A DNA stretch of 64,000 bases from positions 6,741,283 to 6,805,282 of the forward strand of contig NC_049982.1 in assembly GCF_000003815.2 (NCBI RefSeq), in the 5' to 3' direction. Every line of letters begins with the position of its first letter. The first letter of the stretch is position 1. This document shows, in pieces, positions 1 to 10,892 of the stretch. Under the pieces are notes generated by a model, which was not told the origin of the DNA, made no database searches, and worked only from the letters and a program-made list of their open reading frames with translations. Position numbers and translations under genes: made by a program. The DNA comes from Branchiostoma floridae (Eukaryota > Chordata > Leptocardii > Amphioxiformes > Branchiostomatidae).

Positions 1-182
1 TGTCTTATAAGTTTAGTATAACATATGTAACAGCTTGATTTCAACGTTTAAATAAAAGCTATAGGGAATGCGTGTTTGCCGACTTGGTTACCTAGTCGTC
101 CCTTCTGAATGTTGATATTTTCGCGTCGACGTATATAGAATTCACATCCGTTAGTTAGAGGGCCGCAAACGGCGGTACTTAC

Positions 183-322
183 TCTTCTGACGACGGCGAG
201 CCCGGTCGGAAGGTGTCGTCTCGGCTCTTCGGCGGCACCGAGCGGATGATGTGTCTCCGGAGGGAGACGACGGGGGCCGACTGCGGCCGACTGAACGGTC
301 GGGCCGAGCGCTGCCTCGCCAT
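183..322 (-). CDS. First coding exon of an unidentified gene that runs off the left edge
   Basis: The minus strand has an ATG in good context (GTTATGGCG) followed by 46 open codons and then two bases before a strong donor, AAGA|GTAAGT, so the exon ends in phase 2. The peptide begins MARQRSARPFSRPQSAPVV and ends RPGSPSSE. It is rich in Arg, Ser and Pro, with no signal peptide or membrane segment, so an intracellular protein is likely. The exon is CpG-rich while its surroundings are AT-rich, as expected for a promoter-proximal exon. The rest of the gene must lie to the left. I do not recognise the family; RPQSAP-like stretches occur in many cytoskeletal and ciliary proteins, but that is not enough for a name. 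The exon at 8862-8983 has the same end phase and could be an alternative start. Confidence 0.6.
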
Positions 323-620
323 AACGGTACTACACAGGTCTTCTTTACTGTGCCTCACTCGCGGCTCCGCAAGCGCTCAGGTCTCTATACAGCACCTAGC
401 ACTCCAACCACGCGGTGTAATCTACATAGCCACCTGCAGGTGCCTAAACCTCTTCAGTCTTCAGGCGCAAACTTTGATCCTCCCAGGGAGTGGCACACAC
501 ACTCACAGGGGAGCTATAGAAGGGACTGACTTCACTTTCACCCAGGGAACACGTACAGGTGAGTCCGCAAACTATCTGAAGTGTAATCGCCCTGTCAGGC
601 GGCGTCCCCCGGGGTAAGGT
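323..620. promoter_or_regulatory. CpG-rich promoter-like block, possibly bidirectional
   Basis: This GC- and CpG-rich stretch lies directly upstream of the minus-strand first exon. On the plus strand it contains a good splice donor, GTACAG|GTGAGT at 559, which could end a non-coding first exon of a divergent transcript. I could not connect that donor to any downstream coding exon. No clear TATA box was seen. The overlapping plus-strand ORF (213-617) has arbitrary composition and is not called as a gene. Confidence 0.3.
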
Positions 621-1210
621 TTCACCGCCGCCCGTACAATGTGAATGCGAGCGACCGCCAGCTGTACGTTGTTACGACAGGGTGACATTTTGTGGAGAGT
701 CCCTGTGACCCCAAACCAATTCATTGGTGATAATTCCGAACAAATGACTCTTTGACGCACCTGTTTACGGTATCATCGGCGCTATTGTCTCCGGGGGTCG
801 GTCCATTACAACAACAGGCACGGGTGGGGGCAGGCTATGTCTGCCCTTGTTTTTGTTCAATTTCTTATTATTCATAGGACACTTGCACATTACAAATGTT
901 GAAATTTTCACGCTATCTATCCATCGAGTGTAGCTTGATGTATTTCTGAGAAGTGCCGTTATAGAAAAATAGCGGTAAGTGTCATTACAGCTGATGGATA
1001 AAAGTATATTAGATCTGAAAATGCCCAGAAAGGGTTATATAGGCTTAAAGCGTAAAAAAATATAAGGGTAGCATAATAGCGCCCATCCATGTATGTTCCT
1101 TCAATCATTTGATCTGAAATCACCATTACAAATGTTCTATTCTCGGACGTGAAAGGAAAAGTCTTTACTCGGAAACTTTCCCAGCAAAATGGACAGTCTA
1201 TAGCTCTCAC
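621..1210. other. Non-coding spacer or intron, nothing recognised
   Basis: This AT-rich stretch has only short ORFs with no protein-like composition and no paired splice sites. Confidence 0.4.
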
Positions 1211-1395
1211 TTACTCTCCAAGCAGAGGTCCGGCTCTGGCCTTTTTTTTTGCGAGTTTTAGGCGTTTTTGTCAGACTGTCTATTTTGTACCACTTCTTTA
1301 ATGTCCCACATCCATAGAGAAAACGGTACAAAATAGAAATCCTGACAAAAAGACGTCAAGAAACAGCCGGAGCCGAACTTTTTCTTGGAGAGTAA
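1211..1395. repeat. Palindromic MITE, CTCCAAGCAGA family, long-stem variant
   Basis: The ends read TTACTCTCCAAGCAG and TTCTTGGAGAGTAA and are inverted copies of each other. The arms are also complementary inside: a block with GGCGTTTTTGTCAGACTG and TATTTTGTACC pairs with GGTACAAAATA and CCTGACAAAAAGACG. The element would fold into an imperfect hairpin. It resembles the element at 2859-3040 and has no coding capacity. Confidence 0.7.
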
Positions 1396-1989
1396 CTCAG
1401 ACGGTGGCCGAGCGCATCCACTAATTAATGAACCAACCGTCTAGCACACGTGAGTTGACATTGGAAAGAGAACAGATATTTTAAGTACGTCTCAAGGAGC
1501 AATTACGTGGTGATTAGAAATGATTCGTCAAAGTAAGTCAACCCTTTATTTTGCCTTTGTCCGATCACTCCCTTTGGCTTTGGCACTGTGAAACCTTTGG
1601 ACCATTACATCTGCTTGGAGATCAATCGAAAGCAACGAAACAGTCGCCTTTGCCAGTAAAACACTGCCATGGCTACCGCGGCCTTTGAGTAGAAGTTGGC
1701 AACAAAGCTCATCCTGGTTACAAAGTACAACAATGTTTGATGCCGATTTTCCTTTAGATGATGTATGCGGACGCATGTTAGTCGAAGCATCCTTCCATGA
1801 TTTCATCATTTCTACGTTGTGATTCTCTCATGGCCAGTTCTTGTAGTACTTGACCCGTCAATGATGTTCCAGTAAAAACCTTTCCTACGTTCCCGTATGG
1901 TTGTCAACTGTATGATGATGGACAATTAACCAATGAGCTGGACCTTAAGCTACGACATCAACTTTCGGCTGTTAACAAAAGTTTTCATC

Positions 1990-2335
1990 CATGCTGTAAT
2001 TCGTGCAAAGAACTATAAAATGAGGAACAATGTGCCGCAGATTTATACAAAATATACATATATATCTCGGAAAACATGTAGTAATGTCATAGAATGACGG
2101 CGTCAATTTCAAGGTGAAGGAAGAAAACAAGGAGAATCTATTGTTCTTGTTCATGCTGTGTGTCTTGTCATTTGTTCAGCCTTCCTGACCACATAGATTT
2201 TGGAAACTTTTAAGGAGGTTTTTTGGTGCCAAACTTTTACCATTATTCGCTCGCTCGTATCAGGTTCGGGGTTCACATAAGATGTCATCCATATAATCAA
2301 ATCAACGTGACCTTACTAGTAGAATAGTTCTAAAA
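1990..2335. repeat. Diverged dispersed repeat, copy 1
   Basis: This stretch is similar to 6490-6830 in the same orientation. Shared landmarks are a GAAGGAAGA-like block, a TTATTCGC...CATCAG/ATCAGGTT block, and a right end with CATATAATCAAATCAAC. The identity is patchy, suggesting an old repeat family or segmental copy. No ORF is conserved between the copies. Confidence 0.5.
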
Positions 2336-2858
2336 ACACTCTTGTAGTACTTTTCACTAACAGGTGTTCTCATAACCCCCATATAGTACTACTCCTGGAC
2401 AGGTATTTTCCTAACCTCCATATAGTACTTCAAGGGAACTACGCATGCTCAGACCTTCCAGAAAAATGACTGTACAAGTCATAGAATTCTTGCAACTGCA
2501 CATTATATTACTACATTATAGTAACCTCCACCCTAAGGCGTTGCCAAAATGTGGACTGCGATTATAATTTATACCCCCTTTCCACCAGGACGGCGCTCTC
2601 GCCGCGCTCTCTCTGCGACCTCAAATTTGATATATCGCTCAACGAATGGTATGGAAAAGAATCGAATCGTTTTATACTTTGTGTGTTTTGTTGTCTTCTC
2701 AGTCACACTTTTACGTTTTGCATGATATACCCGGTGTGAATGTGAATGTTATACATATCCTACATAGGTCGCATTGACATGTCGACAGCGCATCGCGATC
2801 GCCGTCTAGTGGAAAGGGGACTTTAGAGTGGGTGGTGATGAGGTTGGAGACTACTGCA

Positions 2859-3040
2859 CTCTCCAAGCAGATTGATTTTTTTAACGTGTTTTTGCCGTTT
2901 TGTCGGACTTTCAATTCTGTACGGTTTTCTGCATGTCCGTTGGGCCAAAAAGACATGCAGAAAAGATACAAAACAGAAAGCCCGACAAAAACGCTTAAGA
3001 CACGTCAAAAACAGCAGGAGCCAAACCTCTGCTTGGATAG
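2859..3040. repeat. Palindromic MITE, CTCCAAGCAGA family, long-stem variant
   Basis: The ends read CTCTCCAAGCAG and CTGCTTGGATAG. Inside, GTTTTTGCCGTTTTGTCGG pairs with CCGACAAAAACGC, and TTCTGCATGTC pairs with GACATGCAGAA. The short ORFs seen on both strands here are a by-product of the inverted arms. Confidence 0.7.
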
Positions 3041-4621
3041 TAGTTGGAGACAATGTAGCTTCCGGTACACTATTCACACAAGTGTCGAGTAGTTTGTCTT
3101 CACCCGCCTACTAACTCCTCACATTTTAAACTCCTTGGTCAGACAGCTCTCTGTCAAAATTATTTAAGATATTTTGCAAATTTCTGCTTTTTTTCAGCCT
3201 ACTTTCCCACCATATCAGTAAACGCTTGCCAATCGATTTTGAATATTCCATTGTGTTAAGTTGTCACATCTTACGACCTTATAAGAACTACTTCGGCGGG
3301 GATTTATTTAGCGATTTTCCAATAAGTCTGCGGTATTTCCTGCCAAACAATATGAAAATTGTCGTCCTTGAGGAATTCTTGTAACAAGGCCGGCCCGGGA
3401 CAAGGCCCCCACCTGCAGTATTACTGCATCTGCAGGCCAATTATGTCGCCTTCCCCGTGTGCCCCACTGTTGTACGATCGGTCGTTTATAATTGGAATCT
3501 ATGGACACAGTGTATCGGCAAGGGTGGTGCCACAGGAAGAGGATACATCTCAGGGCGAGCGGATGGTTTTTAACGATGACAGAGGGGGATGTTATCGCGA
3601 AAATGAGCGTTCAGGGTCACTATTCATGTCTTATCAGGTCAAATATGGCGGTCGATATGACATGAAGTTTGTTCAAAACTACTTATTAATTTCTAACAAT
3701 CCTCGGGTAAAAACTTTTCCTATTCGTCAGTTTAACTCGCATGCATGTCCCGTCAAGGTTTATAAGCGGAACGAAAGGTCCTGTAGAACAAACGCCGAGG
3801 AACTGGCTGTGAGCAGTGTCTGGTCGAGTACCAGGAAGTCAAGCTCTACAGGAAAAACGTAAGTACAGACGAAGTGCTGAAATCCTTCGGGACAGTCACT
3901 AATTTCCCTCTCGTATTGGTTATCGCATTTGAAGCGGTCGTGTATTAACACGCTTGTCACTTTAAACGTTTAAGCACACTCCGTTCAAGTTGTTATATTT
4001 CGTGGTGTATTTACTAAAGCTAATGTAAGATTTTAGGTTTGAATCGTGTTCGAGCTCGTAAGTGTTGCATTTTCTTTGTACATTTTTATTCTACTAATTT
4101 TTAAACTCGGATGAAATTTCATCCACCTGACACGCGAGACGCGTTTCAAACTGCATAGAAAACCTGATCGATAACTGTTCGATTCAGGTTATGGCGTGCC
4201 GGCTGTAAACATTTTTCTGTCGACGTGCTTTTGTAATTCATTTAAAAAAATGTTTTTCCCTAAAAGTTATGATGCACTCGAACAGGGTATCTATCGGTCA
4301 TCGATCGTTTCAAAATGGCAACGACCGTGTACAAGACGGGAACGCGCACATGCGTACTACACCGGCTATCGATATCCATTCATATTATCCGGGTGCCTTA
4401 TAGCGACTGTAGTTAGAACTGCAGGTGATCTAACGTCTTGCCTTATGTTATAATAAGCAACTGTGCTTTTATCCTACTTAGTAGGTTCTATATATCAGTT
4501 TTATTTCTGATGTCGCAGCATTTGTATTGCATTCTTGTTGTTGTTGCCAGCTGGTAACATCAGACACAATGCAACAGAACCCGAGTACAATAGAAGAAGT
4601 CCTGTGTTGTCAGAAAAAAAG
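3041..4621. other. Non-coding; contains an unsupported 167-codon ORF
   Basis: The plus-strand ORF at 3359-3862 is the only long frame. It has no domain, no conserved pattern and no splice-site pairing. I do not call it a gene. Confidence 0.4.
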
Positions 4622-4760
4622 TAATCTCCAAGCAGATCCTACGGTGCCATAAGATAGTATCAAAGCTGGCCAGGGAGTATAGCCGGCTAAGGGAGCCAAA
4701 CGGGCACCTACGGGGAGTTTGATACTATACATTACGCACCGTGGATCTGGTTCGAGATTA
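4622..4760. repeat. Palindromic MITE, CTCCAAGCAGA family
   Basis: It begins TAATCTCCAAGCAGATCCTA and ends in GATCTGGTTCGAGATTA. TA at both outer ends may be the target duplication. The internal arms match the 9251-9423 copy (AAGATAGTATCAAAGCTGG, TAGCCGGCT). Confidence 0.75.
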
Positions 4761-6489
4761 AGAAAAAAGCACAACTGAAGCGCCTGGTAAGGAGCCTATT
4801 CCCATACATTTGAATTCCCGATTTACACACTTACAGTTAAAAGTTAAGGTACTTTCCGCACCAGATGGTACATATGGCGGCGCCCATCTCCTTTTTAATA
4901 GCCATTAGGCCACACAACTTTGTGCAATCACTACAGCAGGGCGCTATTCCACTGGTGTGTTCAACTACCACACTCCCAAATACTAAGTGCTAGGCGGAGA
5001 AAGCAGCAGGGTACAGACAAGTCTTTTAGAAATTATATAAAGTGTGTGTGTGGGGGGGGGGGGGGGGGCTTATTAGTTTCGCGGTAGGGATATAAGTAGT
5101 CATTATACAGAGTCATCGAGGTGAAAGGTTTTCAAAACGCAAGCTTCCTTTTTGTCTGTTGTTGTTGTTTCTTGCCAGTTCATCTAGGAAACTTATAATG
5201 GATCTTTTGTAGTTGATTATGTACGGGTGTAAATGCGGCGGCTCCCCTCTTGGACGTGTATCACACGTCCAATGGCCTTTCGGATAGATTAAAGATCATC
5301 GAAAATTTCCTGACGATAGGTTCGTGAGATCCGAGCAGTCTGATCAGTTTTGCCGATATTCAGATAGATTTATGTGTGTTGACATCGTAACTTTTCTGGA
5401 CTTCAACTTGTAATAGCACCTTCAACTTGTAATATGACCTTCAACTCGTAATAGAAAAGCTTTGGAATTCAGCTCTTTCTGCTGCAAACTAGCTCTCAAT
5501 CCATGTTGCTCTTAAATTTTCTCCTATGAAATAAAGAAGACTATTTTTACTACTACTACTGCATTATCGTCCCTCTTTCTCTGAAGCCCATGATAAGTAC
5601 CTTCCAGTAAACGACTTAAGTCGTTGCTTGCTTAATCCTCCATAACATATCTCACCGGATCTCGGCCAACGTGTCGGCAACTGAGCTCAAAATGGCCTTT
5701 TCGCCCAAAGTACTGCCGACGTCCTAGCGACTACTAGGGTTTCGTTCGATTTTAGCAGCTCAGCCGTTGGGATTTAAATCTCAGCTATGCACCAATAAGC
5801 CAGAAATGACAATAACCAAAATTTTAGGAATGAAATACCAGTCCAATATGTGGCAAGGCAGATTTTCAGCGAAAATACGGTCAACACACGGGCAATTTTG
5901 AAATTTGGTGAACTCCAGCCGATCTAAAAGAAAACCTCGGGCGGTGTTCGCCTGAATTGTGACAAAGGCTTTGGATTAGGAGTTGTCCGTCTTAATTCCG
6001 CCTTATCCTAGTTCCAGTTTTCGCCGCTGATGACACTCAAGCAGAATATAATCTCGACAGTAGTCTGTTGAAGATCGGGACATCGTGGGCGGCTATATAT
6101 GCGTACAACTTTTTTGAGATACGTGTAATACGTGAAAATGTGATCCACATGGAGATGTATTATTACACTGAAGGGTTCAGCTTCAAACAATAACATTAGG
6201 TTGGTAATTTAGGCGAAAACTTTATCAAATCACCCACCCACTTACGTACGTGCTATTACATTATATACATGTAATGAGTTACCTATGTATTCATTCACGT
6301 TTCGAAGTCAGTTGTCCCGCTGTGTAACTACATATTATTCGTTAAGATTGAGTCTCGTAGCAACCAACGCATACTGCATCAGTCAAATCATCAATTTGAT
6401 GGTATGATCATGTTGATTTCATTATGTGCCTTAAATGTGCGATTGAATCAATTTCAGCTTTTTTTAATCAAAATAAATTTTCAACCATG
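4761..6489. other. Non-coding spacer with simple repeats and a short perfect palindrome
   Basis: It holds a GT run followed by about 18 Gs (5041-5068). It also holds the short palindrome TTGGACGTGT-ATC-ACACGTCCAA at 5249-5271. No coding exon was recognised. Confidence 0.4.
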
Positions 6490-6830
6490 TTGTTAATCGT
6501 AATGTGCTGCAATATGAGCAAATGTACACCGGAGATTAACAAAAAGTACCGGTAAACGGAAACTAATGCCATAGATTGCCAAATCATTTCCAAGGTCAAA
6601 GACGATATGAAAGAACAAAAAGGAAGACTCTATTAGTTGGTACACCATACTCTTTGTGTTTAGTCGTGTCTTCAACGTTTCTGAGCACTTATATTTCAGA
6701 ATGAAGCCTTTTTTTTTACCAAAGTTTGCTTTATTCGCACGCTTCCATCAGTTTTGCGGTTCCCACAGCATATCACCCATATAATCAAATCAACATGGCT
6801 TAACGTTACCTTATAATCTTTTCTATGCCG
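6490..6830. repeat. Diverged dispersed repeat, copy 2
   Basis: This is the partner of 1990-2335, in direct orientation. The best-conserved part is the right end around CATATAATCAAATCAACATG. Confidence 0.5.
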
Positions 6831-8185
6831 TGGAAATGAAGGACAGGCAATTCTGGAAGGCCAACTTCGTTTGCATCACCTCTCAAGAGGATGACAAATG
6901 ATGATGATGATGCCGTGGTAAATACCACAGAGATACAGATTAGACATTTACAGATTTAACAGCATGATCGTAGTACTATCGCAGGAAAGATTGTTGTCGT
7001 CAATCTTTTGTTTTAAACATCGCATACACATGCGCTTATTCAAAGATCACAAATCTGATAAAGCTAGCATGCGGAGGCATGAAGAACTGCTGGTTTACAA
7101 GACAGTGGAAATGACGAATTTTATTGGTTGTATCTTATTGTTGTTTTGTCAGCTTATCTTCACTTAAACGAATAGATAGTCAACTTATCTTCGAATAGAT
7201 GACATGATTTAACATTTTTCTTGAGTGTCCGTCCGTTGCAAGTGGGAGTTTCACACGCCATATTTTGTTTCAAAACCCCCCCCTTTTCTCACGTTTTACA
7301 CGTTGATGTTTTCTCATTTCAATTTAGTTTGTCTTCTCCGTTTCCCCAAAATCTGCCCTAGGGGAAAACTCAAATTGCCTCCTCAACTGCTTCCTGATCG
7401 CCTCCCAATTGTCGCCCCGGGCGGAGAATCTTGGGACTGACGCCAAAACTGCCGGGGAAGGACTTACCGGGATTTAAGGATGTTGTCTATTGATCTATAT
7501 AGATCTGGATGGGCGGTTTCCGAGTCTTTGTCCCGAAGGAGGATCGATGTTAGGTGAACTTTTGAACGTGCGAAATGGGGACCGCGATTCGTTACGCCAT
7601 TGGAGGGATGATTCTATAGTACCTATCAAACACTTTAGGTGGCTCACGCAAAAGTCCCTTCTGCATGCGTGCCTACATGGGCACCGTATGTGTTTATCCA
7701 ATAATTTAGAGGATGGATGTAGCTTCTTTGCAGCTTGAATGCCTTCCTCATTGTAAGAAGTCCGTCTATCGTCTTTGTGACATATCGGGTTTTAAACGCA
7801 TACGCACAGCCCATCATTCTTCGAATTCCTTTGAGGCATTGTTCTCCTCCAGTTTAACAGAAGAAACGGCCGCGAACTTGAGAATGTTAAACAGACTGAT
7901 CAACGTGAAATGATCATTACACCATTAAGCAGTCCTTATCACCCGCGCTCTTCTCAACAAAGGCATGTGTTTGCCCAGTTTATCACGCGTGGAGTTTGCA
8001 GTAGACTCAGAAGTCACTTAGTTTTGTGCGAGGTTGATAAACACTTCAGGTTTTATGCCCGTGCTTACAGGGGGGGGGGGGGTGATTGTGTAAATTGTCA
8101 TAAATTTAAGCAGGAATTCAAGATATAGTTTGTATTTCTATGTCAAAGTTTGTAATTGCCCATACGAAAGTTGGTATACTTTTTG
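6831..8185. other. Non-coding, no supported gene
   Basis: Several ORFs of 60-80 codons occur on both strands but none has protein-like features or flanking splice signals that agree in phase. A short ATG/GAT run lies near 6898-6912, and a ten-G run near 8071. Confidence 0.4.
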
Positions 8186-8263
8186 ATTCTATTCTATTCC
8201 GATCTATTCGATTCTATTCCGATCTATTCGATTCTATTCCGATCTATTCGATTCTATTCTATA
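8186..8263. repeat. Minisatellite, about 20-bp unit
   Basis: Three to four near-identical copies of a unit containing TTCTATTCCGATCTATTCGA lie head to tail. Confidence 0.9.
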
Positions 8264-8861
8264 TTTGAGAGGGTGAGTGGATACTGATACTCGTATCCCT
8301 TATGCTATGACTGAACCAGTCTATATATAAAAGAAATCTTAGGATTTTGTCAAACGGTGATGACAAGTGTTCAACTGAGTAACTTTATGACTAACACCAG
8401 CTTACTCCTCTGGTAACATATTGCCCCATTTGCCCCAAATGCATCTGTTTTCTCGACAAGCAAAGCGGTCTAATAGAGAATGGCAACTTTCAGTGCTCAT
8501 GATCAGCCGATGCCAAATCCGTGTGATTTAGTACACTTTAAAGGCCTCCAAGTCACCAAAGCTTCAGTCTTTCTGCTCATCATCTTTTAAATCAGACTTG
8601 TTCACTGTCACAGTTTAGGAACGGAGAAGCGGTAGCCTGGAGTGCTTGTCCGAAATATGACATTACTTGGCTCCATCATCACCTCCATCGTCAGTCGAAG
8701 TCCGGTGTAAAAAAAAATGGATTTTCCATCTTTACAGTTGAAGAAAAAAGTTTCAAGGTACCGCAGCCACGTTACTACCTGCAGCGTACTCATTAAAACG
8801 CCACTTTATGTCTATAATTATGCTAATCACCCTGTTGGTGAAATGGCGTATTGATTCATAC

Positions 8862-8983
8862 CTTCTCGTGGCCTGTGCGCCACCAGCGGTACAACTCGCC
8901 ACCGTCAATCCCCTCCTCCTGTGCAGAACCGGGTTCCCGTTCTTCCTACCGCGCGAACGGTCCGGAGAGGTGGCAGTCGCCAT
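8862..8983 (-). CDS. Candidate first coding exon of an unidentified minus-strand gene
   Basis: The minus strand reads TAAAATGGCGACTGCC, an excellent start context that also resembles a YY1-type initiator. Forty open codons follow, then two bases before the donor AAG|GTATGA, giving an exon that ends in phase 2. The peptide begins MATATSPDRSRGRKNGNPVL and is basic, with no signal peptide. The exon is locally GC- and CpG-rich. Its end phase matches the exon at 183-322, so both could splice to the same downstream exon left of the window. No downstream exon is visible inside the window. The family is not recognised. Confidence 0.45.
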
Positions 8984-9250
8984 TTTAGACCACCGCCGCT
9001 ACGTTCTACTGTCAGACCGTACTTCCACCTTTGGGAGCTATTCTATCTTCATTAGGAGTGCTTCGTGTTTGTTTATTCATGTTTCATCAAAACATGGACC
9101 ATGGTGTCGCAGCAATGCTGTCGTCTTGTGTAGATAAAGAAGCAAAATCTGTTTGTGAATTCTTTTCCGTCGCCGCATGTTATCGACTCCAAAACACTTT
9201 GTCATATTTCTTCCGGCGTCCGTCGTTCTGTACTTTGGGCGTCTCGGGAG

Positions 9251-9423
9251 TAATCTCCAAGCAGATCCTTCAGTAGCATAAGATAGTATCAAAAGCTGGT
9301 AGTGGAGTGAAGCCGGCTTAGGAGTGTGTTTGGCTACCGGGGAAATGCACACCTCTTAGTTGACTACACTCATTGGCCAGTTAAGTACTATCTTATGCCA
9401 TCGTAGGATCTCCTTGGAGATTA
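9251..9423. repeat. Palindromic MITE, CTCCAAGCAGA family
   Basis: It begins TAATCTCCAAGCAGATCCTT and ends GATCTCCTTGGAGATTA. The arms pair through AAGATAGTATC and its complement. It lies about 270 bp upstream of the candidate first exon at 8862-8983. Confidence 0.8.
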
Positions 9424-10459
9424 TATCGGGAGGGGGTGGGGTGGTGCTGCATGGGTGGGGGCGCCATTAACACCATTTGCTAAATACAGGAAGACACAGT
9501 ACAGTTACGGCAACCTGGCATTCAAGGTTCCATTAGGCCACAACAAGTAAATTGTATTGATGACATCCTATGCAGAGCGCAAAATAATGAGATAGTGCAA
9601 AAGAAAACAAGATGGGTAAGAAAATGGATAAATTTTCAAAATAGACACCATAAACGCCGTAACAAAATTTGAAGTGACAAAACGTGGCATAACAACTAAC
9701 AAGGCATTAAGTCCTGTATCAAAGAAGTGAGCTAGTGTAGTAAACGTGATACTAGTGTAGTAAAACTGGTATCACTTGCCAAGCTGGCAACTACATTCAT
9801 GGCTTCCATATTGGTTTGGTGACACTTTTACAACTATCCAACAAGTTTCACTTCTACAATTATAGCCATGGCTACCTCCCTAGTGTCACTTCTGATTATT
9901 AGGCTACAACACAACATGTTTGCCTATTTTCAAATTGGTCCACCTAACCATCCTGGAAGAGGAAAAAAAGTGTGTGTTTTTTCTGAAATCAGGCGAAAAT
10001 TAATGATCTGATGTCATCCATAAGATTTACTTGCTGTGGCCTTACGCTATCCTTGTAATGCACCGATTACGCTCTATGTTAAATTTCGATGATTAGGCTA
10101 AAGATTACGTAGGAGGGTACGGTATGCGCGAGAGTAAAAGTTTGAATTATTAGTACTTTGTGAATCTCGAGGGGGTGAACGCACCGTTAAATTCCGGAAG
10201 ACAGTGGTTGGGTTACGTACATGTATGGCGTTAAATGGCGGCCCCCTGACCCTGCTTCCAGGCGTCCACTCCGCTATAAGTGCAATGCATCAATTACGTC
10301 CTACCTTAAATTTCAGCGTTCGGCTTCAAATTGAGTGGAAATAAAGCGTTAAAGTGTATGGCCTCCTCTTGAGTCATTGAATTATAATTACTTTGTGCGT
10401 CTCGTGGGGGTGGGGTGGGGGGCACGACGCTTTACGCTATTGCGGAAAAGAGTGGTTAC
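9424..10459. other. Non-coding spacer
   Basis: No exon was recognised. A G-rich run follows the MITE at 9430-9460. Confidence 0.4.
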
Positions 10460-10892
10460 TAGGGCTGGGTACCGGTACAGAAAATTCAGGTCCAGGTCCG
10501 GTTCAGGTCCAGAGGATCAGGTCCAGGTCCGGACCTGAACCTGGACCTGATTCAGTATGACTCATACCAATGGTCCATTTCACTACAAAGAAATCAGTTT
10601 GGTGGAGTATTAGACTTACACTGGCGTTTTAAAATCCTACAACGCTAACTGCACTTGTACGATTTGCTGTAAAACTTGGTAGAAATTACTATAAACTCTA
10701 CTCTACTTCACTTTTGTTATTTTCTTCCACCTGCGAGCGCCAAAACGGGTGAATGCCTGATAAAATAATCTGTTAATTTTCTAATCGGTCCAACATCCGG
10801 TCCACCTAATTTTTTTAGGTCCGGTTTTTCTGGACCGGTCCAATAAGAAAAACCGGTGTCGTACCGGTACGCTGTACCGATACCCAGCCCTA
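10460..10892. mobile_element. Non-autonomous hAT-type DNA transposon with 8-bp target duplication
   Basis: The element begins TAGGGCTGGGTACCGGTAC and ends GTACCGATACCCAGCCCTA, which are inverted copies. The 8 bases immediately outside, GTGGTTAC, are the same on both sides (10452-10459 and 10893-10900). An 8-bp duplication is the hallmark of hAT transposition. A tandem AGGTCCAGGTCCGG palindromic block follows the left end. At 433 bp there is no room for a transposase, so it would depend on one supplied elsewhere. Confidence 0.85.

Noticed and set aside
213-617. 134-codon plus-strand ORF at the left CpG-rich block
   Set aside because: It is the complement of a better-supported minus-strand first exon, kept open by CpG-rich codons.
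3359-3862. 167-codon plus-strand ORF
   Set aside because: No domain, mixed composition, no matching splice sites. A frame of this length can occur by chance in a 64-kb window.
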